A DNA stretch of 64,000 nt from contig NC_080541.1 in assembly GCF_028640845.1 (NCBI RefSeq), positions 162,985,502-163,049,501 of the forward strand. The letters run 5' to 3'. Origin of the DNA: Ahaetulla prasina. Its lineage: Eukaryota; Chordata; Lepidosauria; Squamata; Colubridae. Shown piece by piece: positions 56,454-61,552 of this stretch (positions are counted from its first letter, which is position 1; every line of letters begins with the position of its first letter). The notes under the pieces were generated by a model, which saw nothing but the letters and a program-made list of their open reading frames with translations, searched no databases and was not told the DNA's origin. Made by a program: the position numbers and the translations under genes.

Positions 56454-59375
56454 TTCTGTATTTGTCTTCTCCACATCGCCATTTCTTAACTTCAAATGTC
56501 TCTGTGTACAGTATAGCCTTGGTGCCACCCAAGGCCTTAATAATGATAATATTTCTCTAATGTCTATTACTGGGGGACTTGAGAGCACTCAACATTTATG
56601 AATACAGCCTTGCCACATTGCAGAGACAAATGAACTCTATTTTATAAAGTCCAATCTCACCAAGGCATTTAAAAAGATGAGATGCTTAACTGACATCACT
56701 GCTTAGTTGACCCACCTGAAGGTTTAAGCATATCTTATTTAAAAATAAGCACCTTATAGCTCTGTTTCATATTATGCACTTCACTGGCTTAAAATCAGGA
56801 GATTATGAGCTAGTGAGATAAAGGATCTTTTTCCATGGTCTTAAGGAATATTTCTGATCACCAGTTTTTCATAGAGATTCTTAAAGTTGTCTAAGTTAGA
56901 CAGATGGAGGAAAAATCTACCATGAAAGCAGAAATATATCATGTGTTACACAGATTCATAGAATTTAAAAGACTGTTTAGACCAAATCCAATTCCTTGTT
57001 AGTGCAGGAATCAGAATTAAAGCACCCTGTCAGATGACTATGTGCTGAGCATTTCCAGCACCAGAGAGCCTTCCACTTCTTACGGTTATTTGTTCCATTA
57101 TCTAACAAACTGCTTTTGCTCTTAAGATTTTCTGAACAATTAATCTTTCTCCCTCCCCCCACTCTCGTGATCTCTCTCGCTCCCCCTCCCTCCCTCCCTC
57201 CCTCCCTTCCCTCTCCTCCCTCTCTCCTTCACATAAGAAGTTGTAAGGTAGACTTATTCTCCCCTATCAACACTGATTGATCCTCAAATATGGAGGAGAT
57301 CCACAATATATTGTGCCCCCCAATCCTAACCTCTGGAGCTGGTCCAAAAGGATATCATGGAAGATAGTATTGAAGGCTGAGGGGAGATCAAGAGAAGCAA
57401 GGACGAAATACTGCCATCCTGATTCTTCTAGTGGTCATGCAGGATTGTGACCAATGCCATCTCAGTTCCATACTGAATCTCAACTGCAAGGGGACCGCAT
57501 GATCCGCTTCATACAGGGCCCTCTGAACCCTGCCTTAAAAAGACATGGCAAAGGTCCCTTTCCACTTGCTCATATCTAATGGGATCATGTTTGCAGTGGC
57601 ATATGTGCATGTCTGCTTTTTTACTACACTGATAATGTTTAAAAGAAGACTTGATCCCAATCTGTAGTTAGTCAATCATTTAGAAAGAGTTTTTTCATCA
57701 TACCCAGTATAGCTGTCCATATAGCATTGTTTCCAAAATATTTGGAAATGCACTTACATAAGCTATGAGCCTAATTTTATTCTTGGCCCTGAATTCACTA
57801 CTTAAATACATGTGAGCAATAGATACGAATTAGGAGCAAAACTGCCCAACTGATGCAAGGATAGGAAAAACAGCATGTGTGTTTTCTTTCACAAAGTTTA
57901 GTTAAAGGCTAGGAAGATAAGTAGCTTGTCTGTCCTCACAGGCAGAGAGTGAACCGGGGAAGACAGCTAGTTCCCAATCTTGTGTCTTAAAACTCAAGGT
58001 AATACTTCCTTTTTCCTGAGCCTGAAGTCATTTCGCATTTCTATTGATATCTGAAATCTCCGTAGCTCAGCAGTGTGTTCTTGGTGCCAGACAGGCAGCC
58101 ACACATCTTGATCAAATAGATTAGTTTTCCCTTGTGGTTATGATTTAGTTTTTAAAAGAAAACGAATAAAGGACATTTCAGCAATGAAGACTTAGCTTTC
58201 TGGGTGTCAGATGTGTTGAGTAGGGTTTTCTCATTCTTTATTGTTAACATGTACTGAACGGATAACATTCTTGCCTCATTTTTTTCCCTATCTTACTACA
58301 TTTTTTTATACATGCTTTTTGTCTGTATATAGAAATTTTTAGCATAGATTTTTCAATTTTTAATCCAAACACTATACTTAATAAATGGTGTTGCTGTTTA
58401 AAAAATACTTTAAAGATAAGACCACCACAGTAGCAGTTTGTGCCTTATTTTAGAATGGAGTGTGGTTTATTAGAGAGTCCAGCTACATAAAGCAGGAATG
58501 AGCGTGGCCCAAAGATTAAACACAATCTCTGGTTGATATGTGTTGCCTGCTGAAGATCTCATAACTCTTTGTGATCTAGGAAGCCACTAATCAATGGCTG
58601 GCTGGGGAATTCTGGGAACTCTTCTTCATGCTGCAGAGGGTGAGAAATACTGCACTAATCAGTTAGTTGCATAAACCTGTAAATCTATTTGTGGGAGCCA
58701 GCAATGGCTTGGCTTCTCTTTCCCTACTTTTGCTTCTCTTTTTTTGTGCCCCACCCCCGCTTTTTGCTTCCTCTCTGTTACTAGTTGTTTTGCTGGGAGC
58801 AATGAAAAACCATGAGGGCTCCAATTTATTCATAGCAGACAAGACTAAAAATTCTTCTCATTGCTGGCTTTTGAATGCTCATTTTCTGTGATGTGCAAAG
58901 GCAGTTTCTAAGGTGTGACCTGGAAGCTGCTGGAGCCTTCGGTGCCCCAAAGATTGCTCATCTGTAGAAGATGATCAGGCTGAGCCAGTGGGCAGGGTCA
59001 ATCATGTCATGAGTTTAGCTATTCTGTCACAAGAGACCTAAGTCCAGCTCCCCGTGAATTCCGTTGACTCTTAACTATTGCCAATTTGCCTTGACCATTA
59101 GTAGATCAGATTCTTGTGTACAGATAGCATGAAATAAATTCAGGAGTGATGGAAAGAGAAACCATACAAGCTTTGAGGATAGTGCTAGGTTTACTTTTCC
59201 CTCTCTTGTTCACTGGGGGAAAAAATCAAACATTTATTCATATATAGCATAGCTATGAGGAAAGTAAATCCATTATATCATCTATGGCAAACTAAACTTT
59301 TTTATGTTGTCAGAAAAATCTGTTGAACTGGATAGAATCCCAATTCCAGTGAAGATAAACGCAGATCAAAGTTGA
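29229..59375 (+). CDS. ITGB3BP: ITGB3BP / CENP-R (whole gene; coding span of nine exons)
   Basis: ITGB3BP is centromere protein R, a member of the CENP-O/P/Q/U/R kinetochore group. It also acts as a nuclear-receptor coregulator and binds the integrin beta-3 tail. I assembled nine coding exons: 29229-29239, 37522-37564, 42274-42409, 43968-44006, 47437-47512, 49193-49271, 50458-50551, 53846-53905 and 59314-59375. All eight introns have GT...AG ends, and the phases (2,0,1,1,2,0,1,1) close into one 198-codon frame from the second ATG; human is 177. Family landmarks: KRALKLENL near the N-terminus, LFSPITGTCLMSSFSSP (residues about 30-46), a coiled-coil with LQSEVEHSLERFLKI (about 105-119), and ALEGTGELENILG. 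Exons 1-8 are secure by homology; exon 9 is inferred. The frame is intact and the gene is probably functional. Confidence 0.9.
29398..29533. mobile_element. Near-perfect palindromic hAT-type MITE with perfect TSD
   Basis: Identical 8-bp CCATGGAG flanks (29390-29397 and 29534-29541) bound a 136-bp element. Its two arms of about 66 bases are almost exact reverse complements around a TTT loop, with CAGGGGTTTCCAACC at one end and GGTTGGAGACCCCCTG at the other. Each arm carries GGACTTCAACTCCCAGAATT. It lies about 160 bases downstream of ITGB3BP exon 1. The very low arm divergence points to a recent insertion or constraint. Confidence 0.9.
29640..30051 (+). mobile_element. CR1 LINE 3' end, 5' piece of a split copy
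   Basis: A broken plus-strand frame reads ERVQRRATKMIRGLEAKTYK, then GDTIAVFRYLRSC and NLELRRNF, which is the CR1 ORF2 C-terminal end. The copy is interrupted after GGTTGAACTTG by another LINE and resumes at 30780-30818 (TCTAAGGTTCCTTCCAACTC, then an ATTCT tail). Confidence 0.8.
30052..30779 (-). mobile_element. LINE 3' end (AGAAT family) inserted into CR1; itself interrupted
   Basis: An AATAG array (30052-30071) leads into the shared tail (TTTTATTGGCTAAGTGTGAT) and runs to 30395. It resumes at 30683 with TTTGACAGTATTGAGGGAAT and the coding C-terminus. The gap is filled by another LINE tail (30396-30682). Confidence 0.82.
30396..30682 (+). mobile_element. L2-type LINE 3' tail with (AAT)n, innermost of the nest
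   Basis: The module CTGTACACCGCCCTGAGTCC, then TTCGGGAGAAGGGCGGTCTA, is followed by about 22 AAT units (30614-30682). It splits the AGAAT-family LINE between GTAAATAATTT and AATTTGACAG, so it is the youngest insertion here. Confidence 0.8.
30780..30818 (+). mobile_element. CR1 LINE 3' terminus, second piece of the split copy
   Basis: TCTAAGGTTCCTTCCAACTC followed by TGTTATTCTATTCTA is the normal CR1 continuation of the sequence interrupted at 30051. Confidence 0.8.
30890..31065 (-). mobile_element. tRNA-derived SINE, Sauria-like (minus)
   Basis: On the minus strand, GCGGCAGCTTAGTGTAAAGG is the tRNA-like head, followed by GTCCTAGTTCTACCTTAGGC, CCTTGGATAGTCACCC and a GTAATGGCAAACAAC tail region, in the same order as the copy at 21405-21610. 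Confidence 0.7.
32415..32690 (+). mobile_element. CR1 LINE 3' end
   Basis: It contains AACTAATCAAGGAGAGAAGC and ACCTAGAACTAAA, then GACAACCATTTATCTGAAAT, CTGCTTGGGCAGGGGTCTGG and TCTTCCAACTCTACTATTCT, closely parallel to the split copy at 29640-30818. It is 5'-truncated and non-coding. Confidence 0.8.
34003..34060 (+). repeat. Local duplication, left copy, part 1
   Basis: ATTTAAAAAGGGAACATGCT and GCTAAGAATTTTGTGAAATT match 35738-35800 (TTTTAAAAAGAACATTCTGT, TAAGAATTTTGTCAAATTCT). Later insertions (34088-34587) separate it from part 2 at 34588-34850. Confidence 0.65.
34088..34465. mobile_element. Inverted-repeat remnant, probably Penelope-like
   Basis: Two arms of about 110-120 bases are inverted: TCCTTGGTGCTCTCTGAGCT, TTTCATTACCTGACTAGGCA and GTGGTGTTTGCTCTGGG (34105-34205) against GGGAGCAAACACCACACTCA, CCTAGTCAGGTAATAAAC and AAGCTCAGAGAATACCAAAG (34343-34455). 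The head-to-head arrangement resembles the inverted terminal copies of the Penelope-like element at 50749-52850, although sequence and subfamily differ. No coding part remains. Confidence 0.5.
34466..34587 (+). mobile_element. LINE 3' end (AGAAT family), short
   Basis: A short 3' tail: GTTCTTGATGAATGTATCTT, ACAAATTCCTTGTGTGTCCA, CACTTGGCCAACAAAG and a terminal TTCTA array. It interrupts the left copy of the local duplication. Confidence 0.8.
34588..34850 (+). repeat. Local duplication, left copy, part 2
   Basis: It matches 35803-35860 plus 36398-36565: TCTTGGCAAGAATATGAGTG, AAATACCATATA (empty insertion site), ATCAATATAAAGTCATGCTT, CAAAGATGTCCTTAAACTTT and AAAGTAAAAATATTTTGGTG all have near-identical counterparts there. 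Confidence 0.8.
35172..35730 (-). pseudogene. Ankyrin-like gene fossil (unidentified)
   Basis: Two adjacent minus-strand frames read like protein. The upstream one (35727-35479) starts with MQTPLHLLYLSGSKETL, an ankyrin-repeat-like TPLHLL signature, and continues with LCTLIHSLCKDAVGD. The next (35405-35172) has ENLEIIELVSHSQSKKLPLY. They are in different frames, separated by stops, and a frameshift lies just upstream of the first. This is most simply a decayed exon or processed copy of an ankyrin-type gene. I cannot name the parent; chance open frames remain possible. Confidence 0.35.
35738..36565 (+). repeat. Local duplication, right copy (contains an hAT MITE)
   Basis: Right-hand copy of the unit at 34003-34060 plus 34588-34850. 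It is interrupted only by the MITE at 35861-36389. Homology fades beyond about 36565. Divergence between copies is moderate, so the duplication is old but precedes the insertions. Confidence 0.75.
35861..36389 (+). mobile_element. hAT-type MITE with perfect 8-bp TSD
   Basis: It is flanked by CCATATAG at 35853-35860 and 36390-36397. The ends CTGTGATGGCGTA and GTTAGCCATTACTG form the terminal inverted repeat. The body is rich in GTGCGCATGC/CATGTG words and carries long chance open frames on both strands. The paralogous left copy has a single uninterrupted CCATATAAC, which is the empty site. Confidence 0.9.
37522..37564 (+). CDS. ITGB3BP: ITGB3BP coding exon 2
   Basis: The exon sits between a pyrimidine-rich CCTTCTTTTGTAG acceptor and a GTAAGA donor. 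Joined to exon 1 it reads MPRAKRALKLENLIPEK, aligning with the human start MPVKRSLKLDGLLEEN. The 43 bases end on a codon boundary (phase 0). Confidence 0.9.
40118..40350 (+). mobile_element. tRNA-derived SINE, snake type
   Basis: An A-box-like GGCACAGTGGTTAGAATGC head and a B-box-like GCAGTTCGAATCTCACC are followed by CAAGGTTGACTCAGCCTTCC, GTAAAATGAGGACCCAGATT, GGGGGCAATATGCTGACACT and a TAAAGCACTATGAAGCAGTA tail. The spacing of the boxes fits an RNA polymerase III internal promoter. Same family as 2350-2592. Confidence 0.82.
41281..41309 (+). repeat. (C)n(T)n homopolymer tract
   Basis: About ten C followed by about eighteen T in ITGB3BP intron 2. Such a tract is prone to length errors in assembly. 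Confidence 0.9.
42274..42409 (+). CDS. ITGB3BP: ITGB3BP coding exon 3
   Basis: It follows GTTTATTGGTCCAG and ends at G|GTTAGT. It encodes KGKKNSLLFSPITGTCLMSS, then SSPRSNHAKEQRNDLSY. This aligns with the human RKKSVITYSPTTGTCQMSLF segment and EEQKHRNGLSN. It is the most clearly conserved exon of the gene. Confidence 0.95.
42410..43967 (+). other. ITGB3BP: ITGB3BP intron 3
   Basis: It contains a CCCCCA minisatellite-like tract (42541-42567). A 64-codon lysine-rich frame (43241-43435), including KIKKILRGPG, has no clear relative and lacks splice context. Nothing else is recognised. Confidence 0.6.
43968..44006 (+). CDS. ITGB3BP: ITGB3BP coding exon 4
   Basis: A 39-base exon between CTTTCCTTTTTTTAG and a GATG|GTAAGC donor, phase 1 at both ends. 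It encodes VLSSCRNTAKESD, corresponding to the poorly conserved serine/lysine-rich linker of the human protein (SLTESKESTTKD region). Confidence 0.82.
44277..44690. mobile_element. Inverted-repeat MITE copy ('AGTCCTTGACTTA' family)
   Basis: It runs from CAAGTAGTCCTCATGTAACA to ACCAAGGACTACCTATA, inverted ends of the family, with TGGTCACATGACCATGGGTA and TTCAGTGCCATAATAAATTT in the body. It is the most complete copy not interrupted by another element. Confidence 0.7.
46453..46870. mobile_element. hAT-type element, truncated, with long hairpins
   Basis: It starts with CAGGAGTAAAATGCTCCCGG, the terminal repeat also found at the right end of 12105-13143, and contains ACTTTTAAAAGCATTTTTTC paired with GAAAAAATGCTTTTAAAAGT. 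Motifs CATCAGAGG/CTCAGCTGGG repeat three times. The distal terminal repeat is missing. Confidence 0.65.
47259..47292 (+). repeat. (CA)n microsatellite
   Basis: About 17 CA units in ITGB3BP intron 4, about 145 bases before exon 5. Confidence 0.9.
47437..47512 (+). CDS. ITGB3BP: ITGB3BP coding exon 5
   Basis: A 76-base exon between TTAACTTTCTAG and a CAA|GTAAGG donor, entering in phase 1 and leaving in phase 2. It encodes a polar stretch with RESDKVLPTQSNRKEQHQ. It has little similarity to human and accounts for most of the extra length of the snake protein. The call rests on splice sites and phase closure with exons 4 and 6. Confidence 0.78.
47513..49192 (+). other. ITGB3BP: ITGB3BP intron 5
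   Basis: Around 47830-48330 there is a more GC-rich, open-frame-rich patch with CTGCTGCTGC runs and no recognised product. At 48368-48483 a fragment of the inverted-repeat MITE family follows (TTTTGATCATGTGACCACAA, then ACAGGATTACCTGT). Confidence 0.5.
49193..49271 (+). CDS. ITGB3BP: ITGB3BP coding exon 6 (coiled coil)
   Basis: It follows TTTGTCTTTTTACATAG and ends AAG|GTCCAT. It encodes LLVLQSEVEHSLERFLKIRK and NLTNLK, aligning with human MLLSKVEKLSEEIMEIMQNL and SSIQ. Heptad-like spacing of leucine/valine residues fits the coiled coil described for this protein. It ends in phase 0. Confidence 0.93.
50458..50551 (+). CDS. ITGB3BP: ITGB3BP coding exon 7
   Basis: It follows a TATATCTGTTTTTCAG acceptor and encodes ALEGTGELENILGTSNKP, then GNLKIEVRKSRKL, matching human ALEGSRELENLIG and the basic REMQKTKEL region. 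I chose the GTAAGA donor at 50552 over the weaker GTAACT at 50513, because reading on preserves the alignment and joins exon 8 cleanly. Confidence 0.92.
50749..52850 (+). mobile_element. Penelope-like retroelement with inverted terminal copies
   Basis: Three parts are visible. At 50749-51355 two copies of a terminal region of about 300 bp stand head-to-head as a large palindrome centred near 51055. An (AT)n tract (51371-51422) follows, then a degenerate coding region (51423-52604), then another forward terminal copy (52604-52850). The coding part has Penelope-type motifs: DRILTKAETDVLSKGFNF, IIILPADKGNATVVM, RPIVSSIGSP, LLVSFDVISLFTQVPI, EGAPMGSPLSPVIANLYME (after a frameshift) and LRYVDDTFIIW with the catalytic aspartates. 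The GIY-YIG endonuclease that normally follows is absent. Frameshifts near 51845 and 52300 make it inactive. It lies in sense orientation in ITGB3BP intron 7. Confidence 0.9.
51371..51422 (+). repeat. (AT)n microsatellite inside the Penelope-like element
   Basis: About 26 AT units between the palindromic terminal copies and the coding region. A second (AT)n(GT)n tract follows the element at 52853-52907. Confidence 0.9.
52853..52907 (+). repeat. (AT)n(GT)n compound microsatellite
   Basis: It directly follows the 3' terminal copy of the Penelope-like element. (AT)n tracts also lie at 50734-50748 and 51371-51422, suggesting the element inserted into or carries (AT)n. Confidence 0.9.
53846..53905 (+). 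CDS. ITGB3BP: ITGB3BP coding exon 8
   Basis: It follows TTGTTTCTTCTTCAG and ends CAAG|GTGAGG. It encodes IEQVRKRNLQKPGAVRLSTQ, aligning with human MTKVNKQKLFEKSTGLPHK. Sixty bases, phase 1 at both ends. Confidence 0.9.
54735..54810 (+). repeat. (AC/AT)n compound microsatellite
   Basis: ATACATATACACATACACAC grades into an uninterrupted CA run of about 24 units and then ATATAT. Confidence 0.9.
55868..56003. mobile_element. Palindromic hAT-type MITE, diverged copy
   Basis: CAGTGGTGTCCAGCCTTGCC at the left and AAGGTTGGACACCCCTG at the right, with TTCTGGGAGTTGAAGTCCAC in the right arm, as in the element at 29398-29533. The arms have diverged considerably. The flanks CTGGAGAA and CTCGAGAG match at six of eight positions. 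Shorter relatives lie near 54110-54205, 58590-58655 and 61041-61137. Confidence 0.7.
56391..56451 (+). repeat. (CA)n microsatellite
   Basis: About 30 uninterrupted CA units, the longest dinucleotide array in the window and probably length-polymorphic. Confidence 0.95.
56950..57140 (-). mobile_element. CR1-type LINE 3' region
   Basis: TTCATAGAATTTAAAAGACT, AGACCAAATCCAATTCCTTG, GTGCAGGAATCAGAATTAAA and CTGTCAGATGACTATGTGCT match, in reverse, the conserved sauropsid CR1 3' region. Confidence 0.55.
57165..57232 (+). repeat. CT-rich (CTCC)n tract
   Basis: TCCCTCCCTCCCTCCC and related CTCTCC units form a polypurine/polypyrimidine mirror-like tract that could adopt triplex structure. It abuts the L2 fragment. 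Confidence 0.85.
57240..57575 (-). mobile_element. L2-type LINE reverse transcriptase fragment
   Basis: On the minus strand, broken frames include a LLDLPSAFNTIFHDILLDQL-like stretch (about 57400-57340) followed by QRLGLGGT, which is the reverse-transcriptase region around the first palm aspartate (LLDLSAAFDTVDHDILL in the family). Stops and small indels interrupt it. Confidence 0.6.
59314..59375 (+). CDS. ITGB3BP: ITGB3BP candidate terminal coding exon 9
   Basis: It follows a TTTTTTATGTTGTCAG acceptor with an ACTAAAC branch-point-like motif about 20 bases upstream. Entering in phase 1 it reads EKSVELDRIPIPVKINADQS, then TGA at 59373-59375. The human terminus (ASRHLDSYEFLKAILN) shares little beyond a central LD, so homology support is weak. 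The acceptor quality, the open phase-compatible frame and the protein-like composition favour it over other acceptors I tested. I see no AATAAA within about 700 bases downstream. Confidence 0.5.
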
Positions 59376-61180
59376 TGATTGAGATCAAGAATGTTAACAT
59401 GATGGAAATCTTCTGATCTTGAAATTGGAGGTTATTTTAAAAACTGGCCATTAGTTAATGAAAAGAACTAAAAACTTAAAACAGGTCCCTACTGGATTGG
59501 ACTCCTCACCCATCTAGCCTAGCAATCTGTTCTCACAGTGGCCAACCAACTGTACAAAGAAATCTTCCACTAACCTTCCATGGTCGTCATGACACATTTC
59601 ATCTGGGCCCATAGCCATTGATCTGCATGACTTCCATGAATTGGTCCATACCTTTTGTGAAGCCAGCTAGGCTGGTATCCTGCATAACATCTCGTGATAG
59701 TAAATGCCAGGGTTATTTATCAATACTCAGAAACTCCTTTCAATATAATAGTCAATTAACACAAAAACAGAACAAAGCATTGAGTGTTCTATGTTCAAGA
59801 ACAGCTATTAATGTTGAATTGAGATTATTTCTTCCATTTTGAATGCTAGAGGCATATTTAACACTCCTTCACCTCCCTTTCCCGCTCCTCCCCACCAAAG
59901 CACATAAAATTTAGCATGGCGCATGAAATTGGTTGTGGAACACAAAACATCTTTTTAGATTTTAACAACATTGATTTTAACTGCTGCAATGGTATCTGTT
60001 TTGCTATCCTGATAAGAATAGGTGTATCAAAAATAACTGCAAGAAGGGAAGGCAACTGAAGAAGGAACATAGTGTTTTATTTTTACTTTTGGATGTGGTA
60101 TTCTATAATTATTTCTAATTAGTTACACTCAGGACATAAAACTTATGACTGTTCTTTAGCTTGGTACTGATGGAATGTCACATTATCATCACATGGTGAG
60201 GCATGAAATTTATTTACTTTACATAAACAACCTCTACTTAAAACAACTTAATTCAGAGCATTCCTTCATCAATGGACAGCATTATGTAGATCTTAGTATA
60301 TCATTTTATGTTAGCAGCATAAAAAATAGCACCATTGTTTGCCCATGACTAGCATTTACAGTAAACAAAATGTTTTTTGAAGACAATGTAAGCAAACTTG
60401 AGAGCAGCTGCCAGGAGATGAAATCGAGTTGTGTTGCTGCTGTCTAAAGCATGCCATGTTTGTGTGTAGGATGGGTGCCGCATATTTCCAAAGGGAATTT
60501 TTGTTTCAGCATATGGAAGAGCAAATCCAAGCACAATTAACCTTTATCCTGCTGAGTCCCGGACAGTACTTGATCACTTGGGGAGAGGCTTGTGTCTTGT
60601 GCCAGATAGAAAAAGTGGTGCTTATCCACTGGGCAAATTCCAATTGATTAGAAAACAAATGGATCTGTTATAAATGGGTTTGCCATGTCCAAGACAAAGC
60701 ACTGGAGTTTTGCAGTCTTTTTTTTTTTGTCTTTTTTTTTTAAAAAAAACCTGCCTTTTGAGTTTTGCAATATTATTATATTGCATTTAGCCTGATTTGG
60801 ATAATCCATCTAATCCTGCTTTCTGCCATGAGGAGATCAAGCAGTGTTAAGCTAGCAGACTTTGCTTGTCCGCCCCAGTCAGTTTGCCATTTGCCACAAT
60901 TGTATAGTGCTTCAGTAGCAACTGGTTGATCCCAAAAAGGTAGAATTGAAGGCCTTGGACAGGTAGAAGGCAAATAATGTCTAGGCCTGATATTTAGAGC
61001 AAGATAAACTACAAAGTACTTTATACCGAGTACTCTGGACTGTTATTTCTCAACCTTGGCAACTTTAAGGTAGGTGGACTTCAACTCCCAGAATTCCCCA
61101 GCCAATCTTAAAGTTGCTAATAGCGAAAAGCACTGCTCTAGACATTATGACATTTTTATGTCAGAAGAAAAAAAATGTCA
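59376..61180 (+). other. Downstream of candidate ITGB3BP stop; no gene recognised
   Basis: It contains a degraded sauropsid repeat near 59484-59640 (CATCTAGCCTAGCAATCTGT, ACAGTGGCCAACCAAC) and a palindromic-MITE fragment (61041-61137). The ITGB3BP 3' UTR would start here if exon 9 is right. In human the next gene on this side is ALG6; no ALG6 exon was recognised. Confidence 0.4.
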
Positions 61181-61182
61181 TA

Positions 61183-61552
61183 TACCGTATTTTTCGGGAT
61201 ATAAGACACACTTTTTCCCTCCTTAAAAGAGGGTGAAAATTTGGGTGTGTCTTATACATCAAATGTAGCCACACCCACCCTCCCACTGGCCCCCACCCTT
61301 CAGCTTCCGCACATCCTCAAACGGAGTTTACAGAGAGCCTCTCAAGCAGCCTCCAAAAGGTCCATTTGAGAGGCTGCCATTACAAAGAGAAGCTCCTTTG
61401 CAAATGGAGCTTTTGGAGCTTTTGGAGGCTGCAAACGCAGCCTCTCAAACGGAGAGCCTCTCAAGCAGACTTTTGTTTTTTCTTATTTTCCTCCCCACAA
61501 AATAAGGTGCGTCTTATACTCCGGAGCATCTTATACTCTGAAAAATACAGTA
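61183..61552. mobile_element. Tc1/mariner-like MITE ('ACCGTATTTTTCGG' ends)
   Basis: TACCGTATTTTTCGGGATAT at the left and ACTCTGAAAAATACAGTA at the right form terminal inverted repeats flanked by TA, followed inward by ATAAGACACAC and GTGCGTCTTATACTCCGG. The middle holds repeats of GAGAGCCTCTCAAGCAG and AGCTTTTGGAG. There is no transposase. Confidence 0.7.

Larger units (their letters stand above)
53906..59313 (+). other. ITGB3BP: ITGB3BP intron 8 (if exon 9 is correct)
   Basis: 5.4 kb with MITE fragments (54110-54205, 55868-56003), (CA)n arrays (54752-54800, 56391-56451), a CR1 end (56950-57140), a CT-rich tract (57165-57232) and an L2 reverse-transcriptase fragment (57240-57575). The remainder, including 57600-59310, shows no exon I recognise. 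Confidence 0.5.

Noticed and set aside
56388..56601. Frames with (TH)n or (CV)n runs
   Set aside because: They are translations of the (CA)n microsatellite.
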